Assembly: GCA_963666765.1 (NCBI GenBank)
Contig: OY762933.1
Location: forward strand, 2,604,001-2,668,000
Length of the DNA: 64,000 bases
Direction of reading: 5' to 3'
Origin: Foliamicus sp963666765
Lineage (GTDB): Bacteria; Pseudomonadota; Gammaproteobacteria; Steroidobacterales; Foliamicaceae
Numbering within the stretch: position 1 is the first letter of the stretch; every line of letters begins with the position of its first letter. The position numbers and the translations under genes are program-made. The notes below the pieces were generated by a model, which saw only the letters and a program-made list of their open reading frames with translations, did no database searches and was not told where the DNA came from. Below are positions 17,578-24,237 of the stretch, piece after piece.

Positions 17578-17903
17578 ATGCCCTACATCTGGGAACTCAA
17601 GGACTCGCCGAGGAGGATCGATGGCAGGATCCATACGCTCGCGGAATCGCCCGTCTGATGGTTCTGTCCGGCCAGGATTTCGCCGAACCGCTGACCGTTG
17701 AGGGCTTGTGCTCCTGGCAAAGCCAATTCCTGGGCGAAAGGATGCGCAACGCCGGACGCTGGCGTACCGAGCCAATCTGGATCGTCTCCGGCGTTGCCGG
17801 GAAAGAAAAAGTGCACTTTGAGGGGCCTCCGGCTTCGCGGGTTGCCGGCGAAATGGAAACCTTTGTCGAGTGGTTCAACGCCAGCAGTTCATTGCCGGGA
17901 TGA
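17578..17903 (+). pseudogene. Truncated Fic-family gene (DUF4172 N-terminal part only)
   Basis: The ATG at 17578 opens a frame reading MPYIWELKDSPRRIDGRIHT, which looks like the start of DUF4172-type Fic proteins, but stops after about 26 codons. In another frame the text resumes with QDFAEPLTVEGLCSWQSQFL, RTEPIWIVSGVAGKEKVHFE and EMETFVEWFNASS, which is how the region just before the Fic core reads in this family. The part between the two is missing, the frames differ, and the sequence ends before the HPFxxGNGR AMPylation motif. This is therefore a non-functional remnant with an internal deletion and loss of the catalytic domain. Assignment is by motif memory, not by search. Confidence 0.65.
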
Positions 17904-17904
17904 C

Positions 17905-17955
17905 ATGTTGCGCCGGCTCCAACAGCGCCCATCCCTTCACGACGCGGGCAATCGT
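17905..17955 (-). pseudogene. Fragment of a paralogue of the 59-aa hyuA-linked gene
   Basis: On the minus strand this stretch reads RVVKGWALLEPAQ and closely matches RVMKGWALVEQAG of the small gene at 16580-16759; about 30 of 35 bases agree around GAAGGGATGGGCGCTG. It has no start or stop of its own and lies directly after the methyltransferase stop. Confidence 0.5.
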
Positions 17956-17958
17956 GCG

Positions 17959-18693
17959 TCAGGCGTTGGCGACTATCAAGCGGTAGCCGAGGTCGAGTTC
18001 GGTTTCGCTGAGCAGTGCGCCGTACTTGCGCCGCCACTTCCCGGATTCGAGGTCGGCGCTCAATTGCGCCAGCCCGCGCTCCGTATCGGATAACCTGGAA
18101 AAGGTGGACATCGCGGCGCGTGCGCGTTCGTCAAGATAGGCTTCGGGGCGTCGCCAGCAGGCGCCGAGAAAGCCGTCCGTGCAATCGTGCGGAATGGGTA
18201 CCGTCTGCACCATCAGGGATCCCAGTTCGCGCCTGAAGTCATCGACCGAGGGAAATATCGAACGGTCGATCTCGAGGATTTCGGGGAAATAGTCAGTCAA
18301 CCAGAATCCCGGCGACGCAGGGTCCCACGTCAGCACGACGACCTGGCCGCGCGCAACGCGCCGGAGTTCCCGGAGCCCCTTCGCCCGGTCGCGCCAATGA
18401 TGCACCGACAAGACCGTCAAAGCTGCGTCGAAACTGTCATTCCCGAACGGCAGGGAACTCGCCGTAGCCTGGACCGCCGCCGCGCTGCCCTCCGGCCGTT
18501 GCGCGATCATTGTCATCGACGGCTCCACCGCGACCACGTGCCGGTCGGTCGGCTCATAAGAACCCGCTCCCGCGCCGACGTTGATGACGGATTCAGCATC
18601 ACCGAGCGCGCCCCATATCGCCTTCTCGATGCGCGGATCGGGCCTTCGAGAACCCGCGTATCCGCCCCCGATCCTGTCGTAGAGCGCGGTCAT
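17959..18693 (-). CDS. Class I SAM-dependent methyltransferase
   Basis: The 244-aa product has a Rossmann-type methyltransferase core. Motif I is SVINVGAGAGSYEP (residues about 35-48), the acidic strand-2 end is VVAVEPSMTMI, and motif IV is the region FDAALTVLSVHHWRD, as in Methyltransf_11 proteins of the UbiE/Tam type. The substrate is unknown; members methylate small acids, quinones or natural products. The N terminus MTALYDRIGGGYAGSRRPDP resembles stand-alone small-molecule methyltransferases. It is followed by a fragment of the 59-aa gene and is divergent from a MORN-repeat gene. Confidence 0.85.
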   Translation of the reverse strand: MTALYDRIGGGYAGSRRPDPRIEKAIWGALGDAESVINVGAGAGSYEPTDRHVVAVEPSMTMIAQRPEGSAAAVQATASSLPFGNDSFDAALTVLSVHHWRDRAKGLRELRRVARGQVVVLTWDPASPGFWLTDYFPEILEIDRSIFPSVDDFRRELGSLMVQTVPIPHDCTDGFLGACWRRPEAYLDERARAAMSTFSRLSDTERGLAQLSADLESGKWRRKYGALLSETELDLGYRLIVANA

Positions 18694-18800
18694 CGCGGCA
18701 GGATAACAGGTGCGGAATGAGGGCCTTGGACTCTGGAAATGCCAATTTCGGCCTATGCTAGGTTAGCTTGCCTTCAAGCCCAAACCCGCGAGGTTTCGCA

Positions 18801-19457
18801 ATGAAATATGCCGCACCCTTTCTCCTGGCATTCCTCTTCAGTCATCCGGCGCTCGCCGAGTGCGTGGACGGTGATTGCACCAATGGCCAGGGCAGCATGA
18901 AGTACGAGGACGGCTCCCGGTACATCGGCCAGTGGAAAGACGGAAAGCGCCATGGCTACGGAAAACTGAAGCTCGCAACCGGCAGTGAATTCGTCGGCGA
19001 CTGGCTAAACGATGAACGCAAGGGGCGCGCTGTATACACGTTCGTGAACCGTGCCAAGTACGCGATCGAGTGGACCGGCGACGAGCCTCAAACCAATGGC
19101 CCCTGGGCTTGGTCGGACGGCGGCAAATACGTTGGATTACATGACGATCGCGAGCATGGGCACGGCACCGTCATGTACAACGACGGTGGCACTTATGTCG
19201 GCGGCTACAACCACGGCGACAAACAGGGCGTGGGCACGTTCGTTTATCCCAGCGGCGGGATCTACTTCGGCGATTGGTTCGAAGGCAAGCCCGGCGGCCT
19301 GGGCCGTTTCATCCTGCCCGACGGCGGTGTGTTTTACGGAGAATGGAAAGACGGCATGCCCAACGGTCAGGGACGGCTGACCCATCCGGATACGTCCATA
19401 AAGGAAGGACTCTGGGTAGATGGTCAGTTCGTTGACAGTGGTTCATCACCGCAATGA
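18801..19457 (+). CDS. Secreted MORN-repeat protein
   Basis: The 218-aa product has a signal peptide (MKYAAPFLLAFLFSHPALA) followed by about seven MORN-type repeats of the form YxGxWxxGxxHGxGxxxxxxG, for example YIGQWKDGKRHGYGKLK, YVGGYNHGDKQGVGTF and YGEWKDGMPNGQGRL. MORN repeats form elongated beta hairpin arrays that bind lipids or proteins at membranes. I use the ATG at 18801 because it begins a clean signal peptide; an upstream in-frame start would add eleven unlikely residues. No enzymatic domain is present. It is convergent with a small membrane-protein gene. Confidence 0.85.
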   Translation: MKYAAPFLLAFLFSHPALAECVDGDCTNGQGSMKYEDGSRYIGQWKDGKRHGYGKLKLATGSEFVGDWLNDERKGRAVYTFVNRAKYAIEWTGDEPQTNGPWAWSDGGKYVGLHDDREHGHGTVMYNDGGTYVGGYNHGDKQGVGTFVYPSGGIYFGDWFEGKPGGLGRFILPDGGVFYGEWKDGMPNGQGRLTHPDTSIKEGLWVDGQFVDSGSSPQ

Positions 19458-19494
19458 AGGACATCGAAAGAGCTTGGGCAACATGCTGCTTTAT

Positions 19495-19893
19495 TCATTC
19501 GGCGCCCCGATAGACCAAGCCAAGCACCAGCGCGAACAGGCCGAACTGCACGATGAGATACGCGGTTTCCATTGCGATGAAGCCGCCCGCGTTCGGCACA
19601 TTCTGTTTCGCGACCAGAGCCAGAACATGCGACGTCCAGAAAAACAGCCCCATCAGGCCCGCGAATTGAAAGGCTCGTACAAAGCCGGCGCTGCGCGAAT
19701 GAAATAGGGGATAGATCACTGCCAGGGCCACGCCCTGAATGACAATCGCCGCCAGGCCTGCGAGGACATTCGGCTCACCCTCGAAATAGCCGAAGGCCTG
19801 ATACTGCTCTTCGAAGAGCCCAAGATGCCAGCCTAATGCGAGTGGGAAAACAATCACGACATAGCCTGCCGCTGCCAGGAGCATCTTTGTCAT
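19495..19893 (-). CDS. Small four-helix membrane protein, possibly DUF1761-like
   Basis: The 132-aa product has four hydrophobic segments: MLLAAAGYVVIVFPLALGWH, VLAGLAAIVIQGVALAVIYP, FAGLMGLFFWTSHVLALVA and LIVQFGLFALVLGLVY. Length and topology resemble DUF1761/DUF2177-type inner-membrane proteins of unknown function, but I cannot fix the family by eye. It has no conserved catalytic pattern. It lies between the MORN gene and the broken AbiEii-like gene. Confidence 0.6.
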   Translation of the reverse strand: MTKMLLAAAGYVVIVFPLALGWHLGLFEEQYQAFGYFEGEPNVLAGLAAIVIQGVALAVIYPLFHSRSAGFVRAFQFAGLMGLFFWTSHVLALVAKQNVPNAGGFIAMETAYLIVQFGLFALVLGLVYRGAE

Positions 19894-20000
19894 TGCTCGA
19901 TCCTTACCTGCCCGGTGCGCGTTTCATTCGCGGCAGGATAGCAGTCGCCCGGACGCAGCGCCGAGCACGCTACGTTATGGAAAGCCTTTTGGAAGATTAA

Positions 20001-20167
20001 GCGACAAATTTTGACGTGGTTGAGTCCCTGGATGAAATCATGGCCGACAAGCTGCTGGCTTTGGCGGCTTCACGGAAGAGGGTGCGACATCGCGACATCT
20101 GGGACCTGGCATGGCTCAGGCAGCGGCGAGCTGAAGTCCGGCCGGACTTGGTGAAGCGTAAGGTTAC
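20001..20167 (+). pseudogene. AbiEii-like nucleotidyltransferase toxin, left part, cut by IS
   Basis: The frame reads ATNFDVVESLDEIMADKLLA then RVRHRDIWDLAWLRQRR, matching the segment of AbiEii/type IV toxin nucleotidyltransferases that carries the ADK and RDxxDL motifs. A stop codon lies just before 20001, so the N-terminal catalytic part is gone. At 20167 the frame is broken by the IS3-family element. If the IS and one TTAC copy are removed the frame runs straight on into 21690-21900. Confidence 0.7.
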
Positions 20168-20236
20168 AGAAGTGGACCCCAAAATTCGGACAGGGTTGTA
20201 AGGTGGGATTTGCGCTGATGAGAGGACCATACGACG

Positions 20237-20518
20237 ATGGCGAAGCGACGCAATTTTTCACCGGACTTCAAGGCGAGGGTGGCTTTGGCGGCGATCCGCG
20301 GGGACGGCACGATTGCCGAACTGGCGGCCCGTTACCAGGTGCACCCGAACGTGATTGGCAACTGGAAGCGCACGGCGCTTGAGGGACTGAAGACGACGTT
20401 TACTCGGGGCGTCAATCGAACGGATCGGGGCCACGAGGAGGAGATCACACGGCTTCAGGCGAAGATTGGCGAGCTGGTGGTGGAGCGGGATTTTTTAGCC
20501 AAGGCCTTCGATCGCTGA
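20237..20518 (+). CDS. IS3-family transposase OrfA
   Basis: The 93-aa product is a helix-turn-helix protein of the IS3 OrfA type: RRNFSPDFKARVALAAIRGD, IAELAARYQVHPNVIGNWKR and a leucine-zipper-like helix EEEITRLQAKIGELVVERDF. Near the 3' end the slippery heptamer T TTT TTA (20491-20497) is in frame. A -1 shift there reads on without a stop into orfB, as in the OrfAB fusion transposase made by IS3 elements. Confidence 0.92.
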   Translation: MAKRRNFSPDFKARVALAAIRGDGTIAELAARYQVHPNVIGNWKRTALEGLKTTFTRGVNRTDRGHEEEITRLQAKIGELVVERDFLAKAFDR

Positions 20519-20520
20519 GC

Positions 20521-21369
20521 GTGGATCGGAGGCGAGGTTTGATCGATTCGCAAGACGACCGGCTCAGTGTGGTGCGCCAGTGCGCTTTGGTGGGCATCGC
20601 CCGCTCGAGCTTTTACTACCGCCCGTCGGGCGAGTCGGAGGAGAACCTTCGGCTGATGCGGGTGATGGACGCGTTGTATTTGGACTGTCCGTGGTATGGC
20701 TCTCGGCAGATGACCCGTGCGCTGCGTCGCGGTGGCCACCGGGTGGGCCGCAAGCGGGTTCGGCGATTGATGCGGGTGATGGGATTGCGCTCGGTGGCGC
20801 CGCGGCCGAACACCTCGCGGCGGGCGCCGGGACATCGGGTGTATCCGTATCTGCTGCGCGATCTGGCCGTGCGCTGGCCCAACCAGGTGTGGTGTGCCGA
20901 TCTGACGTATCTGCCGATGGCGCATGGATTTTTATACTTGGTGGCGATCATGGACTGGTATTCGCGCAAGGTGCTGTCCTGGGCGCTGTCCACGACCCAG
21001 GACACGGTGTTTTGCGTGCATGCGCTGGCCGAGGCCATCGAGTGTTACGGACCGCCGGAGGTGTTCAACACCGACCAGGGCAGCCAGTTCACTTCTACGG
21101 CATGGACCGGAGAGTTAAGCGCCCACGGCATCCGCATCTCCATGGACGGCAAGGGCCAGTGGAGCGACAACGTGTTCATCGAGCGGCTGTGGCGCTCGCT
21201 GAAGTATGAGTGCGTCTACCTGCAGGCGTTTGCCGATTTTCGTGAGGCCCGCGACGGGGTCGGGACCTGGCTGAGGTATTACAACGAAGTACGCCCGCAC
21301 TCCGCGTTCGGCGGGCGGACACCGGCAGAGGCGCATGCCGGTGTCCAACGCCTGGATCGGGCAGCATAG
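20521..21369 (+). CDS. IS3-family transposase OrfB (DDE integrase)
   Basis: The 282-aa product has the IS3 rve catalytic core: first Asp in WCADLTYLPMAHGFLYL, second Asp in EVFNTDQGSQFTS and the Glu in DNVFIERLWRSLKYE, followed by YNEVRPHSAFGGRTPAE. The N-terminal HTH_21 region LMRVMDALYLDCPWYGSRQM is present. The frame looks intact, so the IS may be active. It probably functions as an OrfAB fusion through the -1 frameshift site upstream. Confidence 0.93.
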   Translation: MDRRRGLIDSQDDRLSVVRQCALVGIARSSFYYRPSGESEENLRLMRVMDALYLDCPWYGSRQMTRALRRGGHRVGRKRVRRLMRVMGLRSVAPRPNTSRRAPGHRVYPYLLRDLAVRWPNQVWCADLTYLPMAHGFLYLVAIMDWYSRKVLSWALSTTQDTVFCVHALAEAIECYGPPEVFNTDQGSQFTSTAWTGELSAHGIRISMDGKGQWSDNVFIERLWRSLKYECVYLQAFADFREARDGVGTWLRYYNEVRPHSAFGGRTPAEAHAGVQRLDRAA

Positions 21370-21685
21370 TCAAATGATGGCATGAACGGCAGCTCTCAGG
21401 CGGATTGCTCAACCATCGCCACGCCCGGCGCTGTGGATTTTGTGGACGAGTCCTTCGGACCGGCCCGCGCCCTGCGGGACGCGGGGACAGCCCGTGGACA
21501 ACACCCAGGTGTTGACCACCGCCTGCCCCCACTCGCGAGCCTCTCGCCCACAAATTCCACAGCGTCAACGACAAACTCTTTTGACAAAAGAGCAGACGTA
21601 TACTGATCAACTTGGCAGCATCTGATGAACAGCAGATTCCACCTTAAACTGGCTGCCAACCTGTCCAAGGATTGGGGTCCACCTC

Positions 21686-21900
21686 TTACCGACTATGGAG
21701 TGGAAGCTTATCCGGCGTTAATGGACGCGCTGATCGAAAAGGTGCCGAGAATCATCGGCGGCAAGCCATTCCGCGAACAAATGAAGCGCTTTTTGCCGGA
21801 GGATCGATATCAGCGTTCCCTGGGCAACCCAAGAGCCGAACGCTATCTGACAGCTACCATTCTGGAGCTCTACCGGGAGTTGAAGAGCGGACTCGCCTGA
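21686..21900 (+). pseudogene. AbiEii-like toxin, right part after the IS
   Basis: After the second TTAC copy the frame continues DYGVEAYPALMDALIEKVPR, then GGKPFREQMKRFLPEDRYQR and ends YRELKSGLA. It joins in frame to the left part (VKRKVT + DYGVEAY). An ATG inside the IS at 21625 makes an open frame of 91 codons through this junction, so a short hybrid protein could still be made. Confidence 0.65.
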
Positions 21901-21927
21901 CAACCCTTGTGGTTTCCACCGCAAGGG

Positions 21928-21972
21928 GCGCCTTGAGCGCGCCGTTTGTTGCAGTTGCGAACCATGCTCAAC
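21928..21972 (+). repeat. Direct repeat, copy A (matches 23144-23186)
   Basis: A block of about 43 bases around GAGCGCGCCGTTTGTT and CAGTTGCG is found twice, about 1.2 kb apart, on both sides of the DUF3800 gene. In copy B the block ends at the start codon of the gene at 23178; copy A has a matching ATG but no related coding sequence behind it. Confidence 0.6.
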
Positions 21973-22866
21973 CTAATGAACTTTGCAGATTTCGCATTGA
22001 CATGTCGGGTCCGTAAAGTGGCGCACCCCTACGGCCCTGCCATATTTTCGGTCTGCCCGACTGTAGATTTTGTCGAACAGAAGCGTTTCGCCGTTTTCCA
22101 GGTATCGTCTTAACGCGTAACTACACAAGTCGGCGATCTGCACCATGCTGGTCAATTGACTATCGACAAAAAACGGAGTTTCGATGATTCTCTCGATGTT
22201 CGTCCAAAGCGTGCCTTTGGCGTGAAAATTCCGCATCAGCAGCGTGTGTTTTCTCTCTACGGTCTCATTATTGTCATGCACGAGAAGCCCGTAATTGCGT
22301 TGACCCCTTGTTTCATCCGTGTTTCGAAGATACTGCTCAAACCTTGAGACAATCTGCTCAAACGCTTGCTCATCCACGGAAGATTTGGCTCGTAATGGAT
22401 CAAAGTGGACTTTATCTATGCACTCTGCAAACAACCGGGCGAATCCCCATTTTGATACACATTCCGCCACCTCCCAAACAAGAGCATTGCGTTCTTGTAG
22501 CGTCAAGTGCACATATGCGTCGGTGTGCGCATAGTTCTTTTTGGCTTGTCGAAAGGATCTGGTTTTGCCGGTCCTTTGAAGCTGGAGGAGATGGCCTATT
22601 CGAGCTTTCCTGACCTCCGCTGACCGGCGAAGTCTGCTGAGGCTTTCGAAGTCCCTGATGCGAGACTGTTCCAAGTACTTCCTCAGGAGCCAGGCCGTGT
22701 GTATTTCCGCATACGGCAGGCCGTATCGATTCCTAATGGCCACAATCTCACGATCCGCATCCCGCCAACGCCAGATCGGTAGTGACACGCCCGCCAGAAC
22801 GAAATGGGACGTGTTTCCCGGAATATCCGAAGTGCCGGACTCATCGATGTAGCAGAGATACATCAT
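21973..22866 (-). CDS. DUF3800 family protein (RNase H-like fold)
   Basis: The 297-aa product opens with MMYLCYIDESGTSDIPGN and HFVLAGVSLP, the DUF3800 signature with an early Asp (YIDESG). Later comes QIADLCSYALRRYLENG, the conserved C-terminal acidic helix, and the end has a cysteine cluster (TCQCEICKVH). DUF3800 is proposed to be a metal-dependent nuclease-like fold common in mobile and defence regions; its role is not established. Both direct repeats (21928 and 23144) flank this gene, so it may have moved as a unit. A terminator-like hairpin lies in its leader. Confidence 0.8.
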   Translation of the reverse strand: MMYLCYIDESGTSDIPGNTSHFVLAGVSLPIWRWRDADREIVAIRNRYGLPYAEIHTAWLLRKYLEQSRIRDFESLSRLRRSAEVRKARIGHLLQLQRTGKTRSFRQAKKNYAHTDAYVHLTLQERNALVWEVAECVSKWGFARLFAECIDKVHFDPLRAKSSVDEQAFEQIVSRFEQYLRNTDETRGQRNYGLLVHDNNETVERKHTLLMRNFHAKGTLWTNIERIIETPFFVDSQLTSMVQIADLCSYALRRYLENGETLLFDKIYSRADRKYGRAVGVRHFTDPTCQCEICKVH

Positions 22867-22886
22867 CCGGCCTTTCGGATTCGGGC

Positions 22887-22937
22887 AAAAAAAAGCGACT
22901 GGGCTTTTAGGGCCTTAGACCCTAAGAAGAGACGCTT
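22887..22937 (-). terminator. Terminator-like or attenuator hairpin before the DUF3800 gene
   Basis: On the minus strand AAGCG...CGCTT encloses TTAGGG/CCCTAA, followed by eight T residues. It lies 20 to 70 bases upstream of the DUF3800 start on the same strand, so it would attenuate its transcription or stop transcripts from further upstream. Confidence 0.5.
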
Positions 22938-23026
22938 GGCGACTCATCCCAGACGCGGTTCAAAAAGGTAATGTAATGGTCAATCGAAGTCAATACGAAA
23001 AAGGACATACGAGAAAGGACACCAAT

Positions 23027-23124
23027 AGTCCTCTTAAGTCAGCATGTTCCCTTCCGGTTCCTGCCGAAACCGAAAGGTCGCATGACTTGTTGACCGGACA
23101 ACTTAAGTTGCCGATTAGAGGACT
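23027..23124 (+). other. Structured element with a possible three-way junction
   Basis: Outer arms AGTCCTCT (23027) and AGAGGACT (to 23124) enclose two further inverted repeats. One is a long hairpin with AAGTCA/TGACTT and CCTTcCGGTT/AACCGaAAGG; the other is a CAACTTAAGTTG palindrome. A short T run follows. It lies about 50 bases before the gene at 23178 and within a gap of about 310 bases without coding sequence. It could be a cis-regulatory RNA, a terminator or the end of a mobile element. Confidence 0.4.
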
Positions 23125-23143
23125 TTTACCAATGCCGGTGACA

Positions 23144-23186
23144 GCGCCGAGCGCGCCGTTTGTTACAGTTGCGGCCCATGCCCAAC
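23144..23186 (+). repeat. Direct repeat, copy B (matches 21928-21972)
   Basis: This copy covers the 30 bases before and the first codons of the gene at 23178. Compared with copy A it has a two-base deletion and a few substitutions. Confidence 0.6.
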
Positions 23187-23690
23187 GGCGGATCCGACTG
23201 CTGCGGAACCTGCTGGTTCAATCGAAAGAACCGCGGCGAGCGCGACTGGCACAGATACGCGGACAACACACTGTCCGACCATTGCGAAATCAGGGACCTG
23301 GCGGTCGATGATCCCTTCTACACCTATTGCGCCAACCACCCACATCGCAGGCCCGAACGCGACCCCATACCGATCGGCCCCGTAACGCGCCACGGCGGCT
23401 GGAAAGAAGACCAGCCCGAATACGAGTATCCGCGATATGTCTGGAAGCGTTCGCCGGACTCCGAGGAAGTTCGTCAACACCTCCTGTCTCTGCTCGACTC
23501 CATCTTCGAGCACATGCATGACGACCGGTATCCGATAGGAGATGGCCTGGGAGAACTGGTCGTATGGCAGCTTGGCGAATTTCGGGAGCAGCGCGCCGTG
23601 GAAAGGCTCACCGAACTGAGCGAGGACAGGCTCGGTGTGCTGGTTGATGTAGCGAACGAGGCGCTGGCGAAGATTCGTCGAAACGAGTAG
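23178..23690 (+). CDS. Cys-rich N-terminal protein with HEAT-like end, unknown function
   Basis: The 170-aa product starts MPNGGSDCCGTCWFNRKNRG and has further Cys/His residues (DHCEIRDL, FYTYCANHPH), which suggests a metal-binding N-terminal module. The C-terminal part, LGELVVWQLGEFREQRAVER followed by LVDVANEALAKIRRNE, reads like one HEAT-type helical repeat. I do not recognise a named family. The start is placed at ATG 23178, where the duplicated 43-base block reaches the coding sequence. Its neighbours are the DUF3800 gene and a PIN/ImmA pair, so a role in the accessory block is likely but undefined. Confidence 0.65.
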   Translation: MPNGGSDCCGTCWFNRKNRGERDWHRYADNTLSDHCEIRDLAVDDPFYTYCANHPHRRPERDPIPIGPVTRHGGWKEDQPEYEYPRYVWKRSPDSEEVRQHLLSLLDSIFEHMHDDRYPIGDGLGELVVWQLGEFREQRAVERLTELSEDRLGVLVDVANEALAKIRRNE

Positions 23691-23733
23691 CGGAGGTGTC
23701 GGGGAAGGTCGGAAGGCCGATCAGCGCGCGCGG

Positions 23734-24237
23734 TCAGGCGGTCAGTAGGCGTAGGCGTTTGGCGATCTCGTCCGGGGGCAAGAAGACGGTGTCATCGGAC
23801 TGCCAGGCCCGAAGCGCTCGAGCCAGCACGAGCGCAGGACAGGCCTCCCCAGCGTGCAGTTCGTCGATGATCCAGAGCACGCCGTGAACCCGCAGGCCAT
23901 TGTCGATGCCTACGTTGCGCAACAGGCGGTCGCCCGTGAGCAGGATGCCGGAGTGGATGTCGGCCGTGACGTAGCAAAAGCAATCGTTTGCGGATAGAGC
24001 GGGATGCAGGGCCTTGAGGGCGAGGGCTTGGGCGACTTCATTGGGCGGAAGGTCGTACGTAATCATGCCGCCAGAGTCCAGAGCTTGCCAATGGGCGGCG
24101 GAGAAGTCGAGGATCTCGGACTCCCGAACAGGCAGCGGAACAACGAGTCGATACGGGAGGTTAGCCAGCACGGACAGTAGTCTGCCCTTGTGGAGGTCGA
24201 TCAGGCAGGAGGCGTCGTTGACGACTAGGTCGGTCAC
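23734..24237 (-). CDS. PIN-domain protein (putative toxin)
   Basis: The 167-aa product begins VTDLVVNDASCLIDLHKGRL with the first PIN aspartate (VNDASCLIDL). The later acidic residues are in SANDCFCYVTA and LLTGDRLLRNVG. PIN domains are Mg-dependent ribonucleases and the usual toxin of VapC-like pairs. Its GTG start overlaps the stop of the XRE/ImmA gene (GTGA), so the two are coupled. Pairs of an XRE + ImmA/IrrE protein with a PIN-like protein are known as toxin-antitoxin-type modules. A longer upstream open frame overlaps the ImmA gene and is not used. Confidence 0.78.
   Translation of the reverse strand: MTDLVVNDASCLIDLHKGRLLSVLANLPYRLVVPLPVRESEILDFSAAHWQALDSGGMITYDLPPNEVAQALALKALHPALSANDCFCYVTADIHSGILLTGDRLLRNVGIDNGLRVHGVLWIIDELHAGEACPALVLARALRAWQSDDTVFLPPDEIAKRLRLLTA

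Larger units (their letters stand above)
20168..21685 (+). mobile_element. IS3-family insertion sequence, 1518 bp
   Basis: The element is flanked by a 4-bp repeat TTAC (20164-20167 and 21686-21689). Its ends carry imperfect inverted repeats: TGGACCCCAAAATTCGGACAG at the left (20173-20193) and at the right (21661-21681) a sequence whose complement begins TGGACCCCAATCCTTGGACA. It encodes OrfA and OrfB transposase genes. Removing it with one target copy restores the reading frame of the interrupted AbiEii-like gene, which fixes the boundaries well. The stretch 21370-21660, after orfB, is noncoding tail with GC-rich repeats, longer than usual for this family. Confidence 0.85.
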
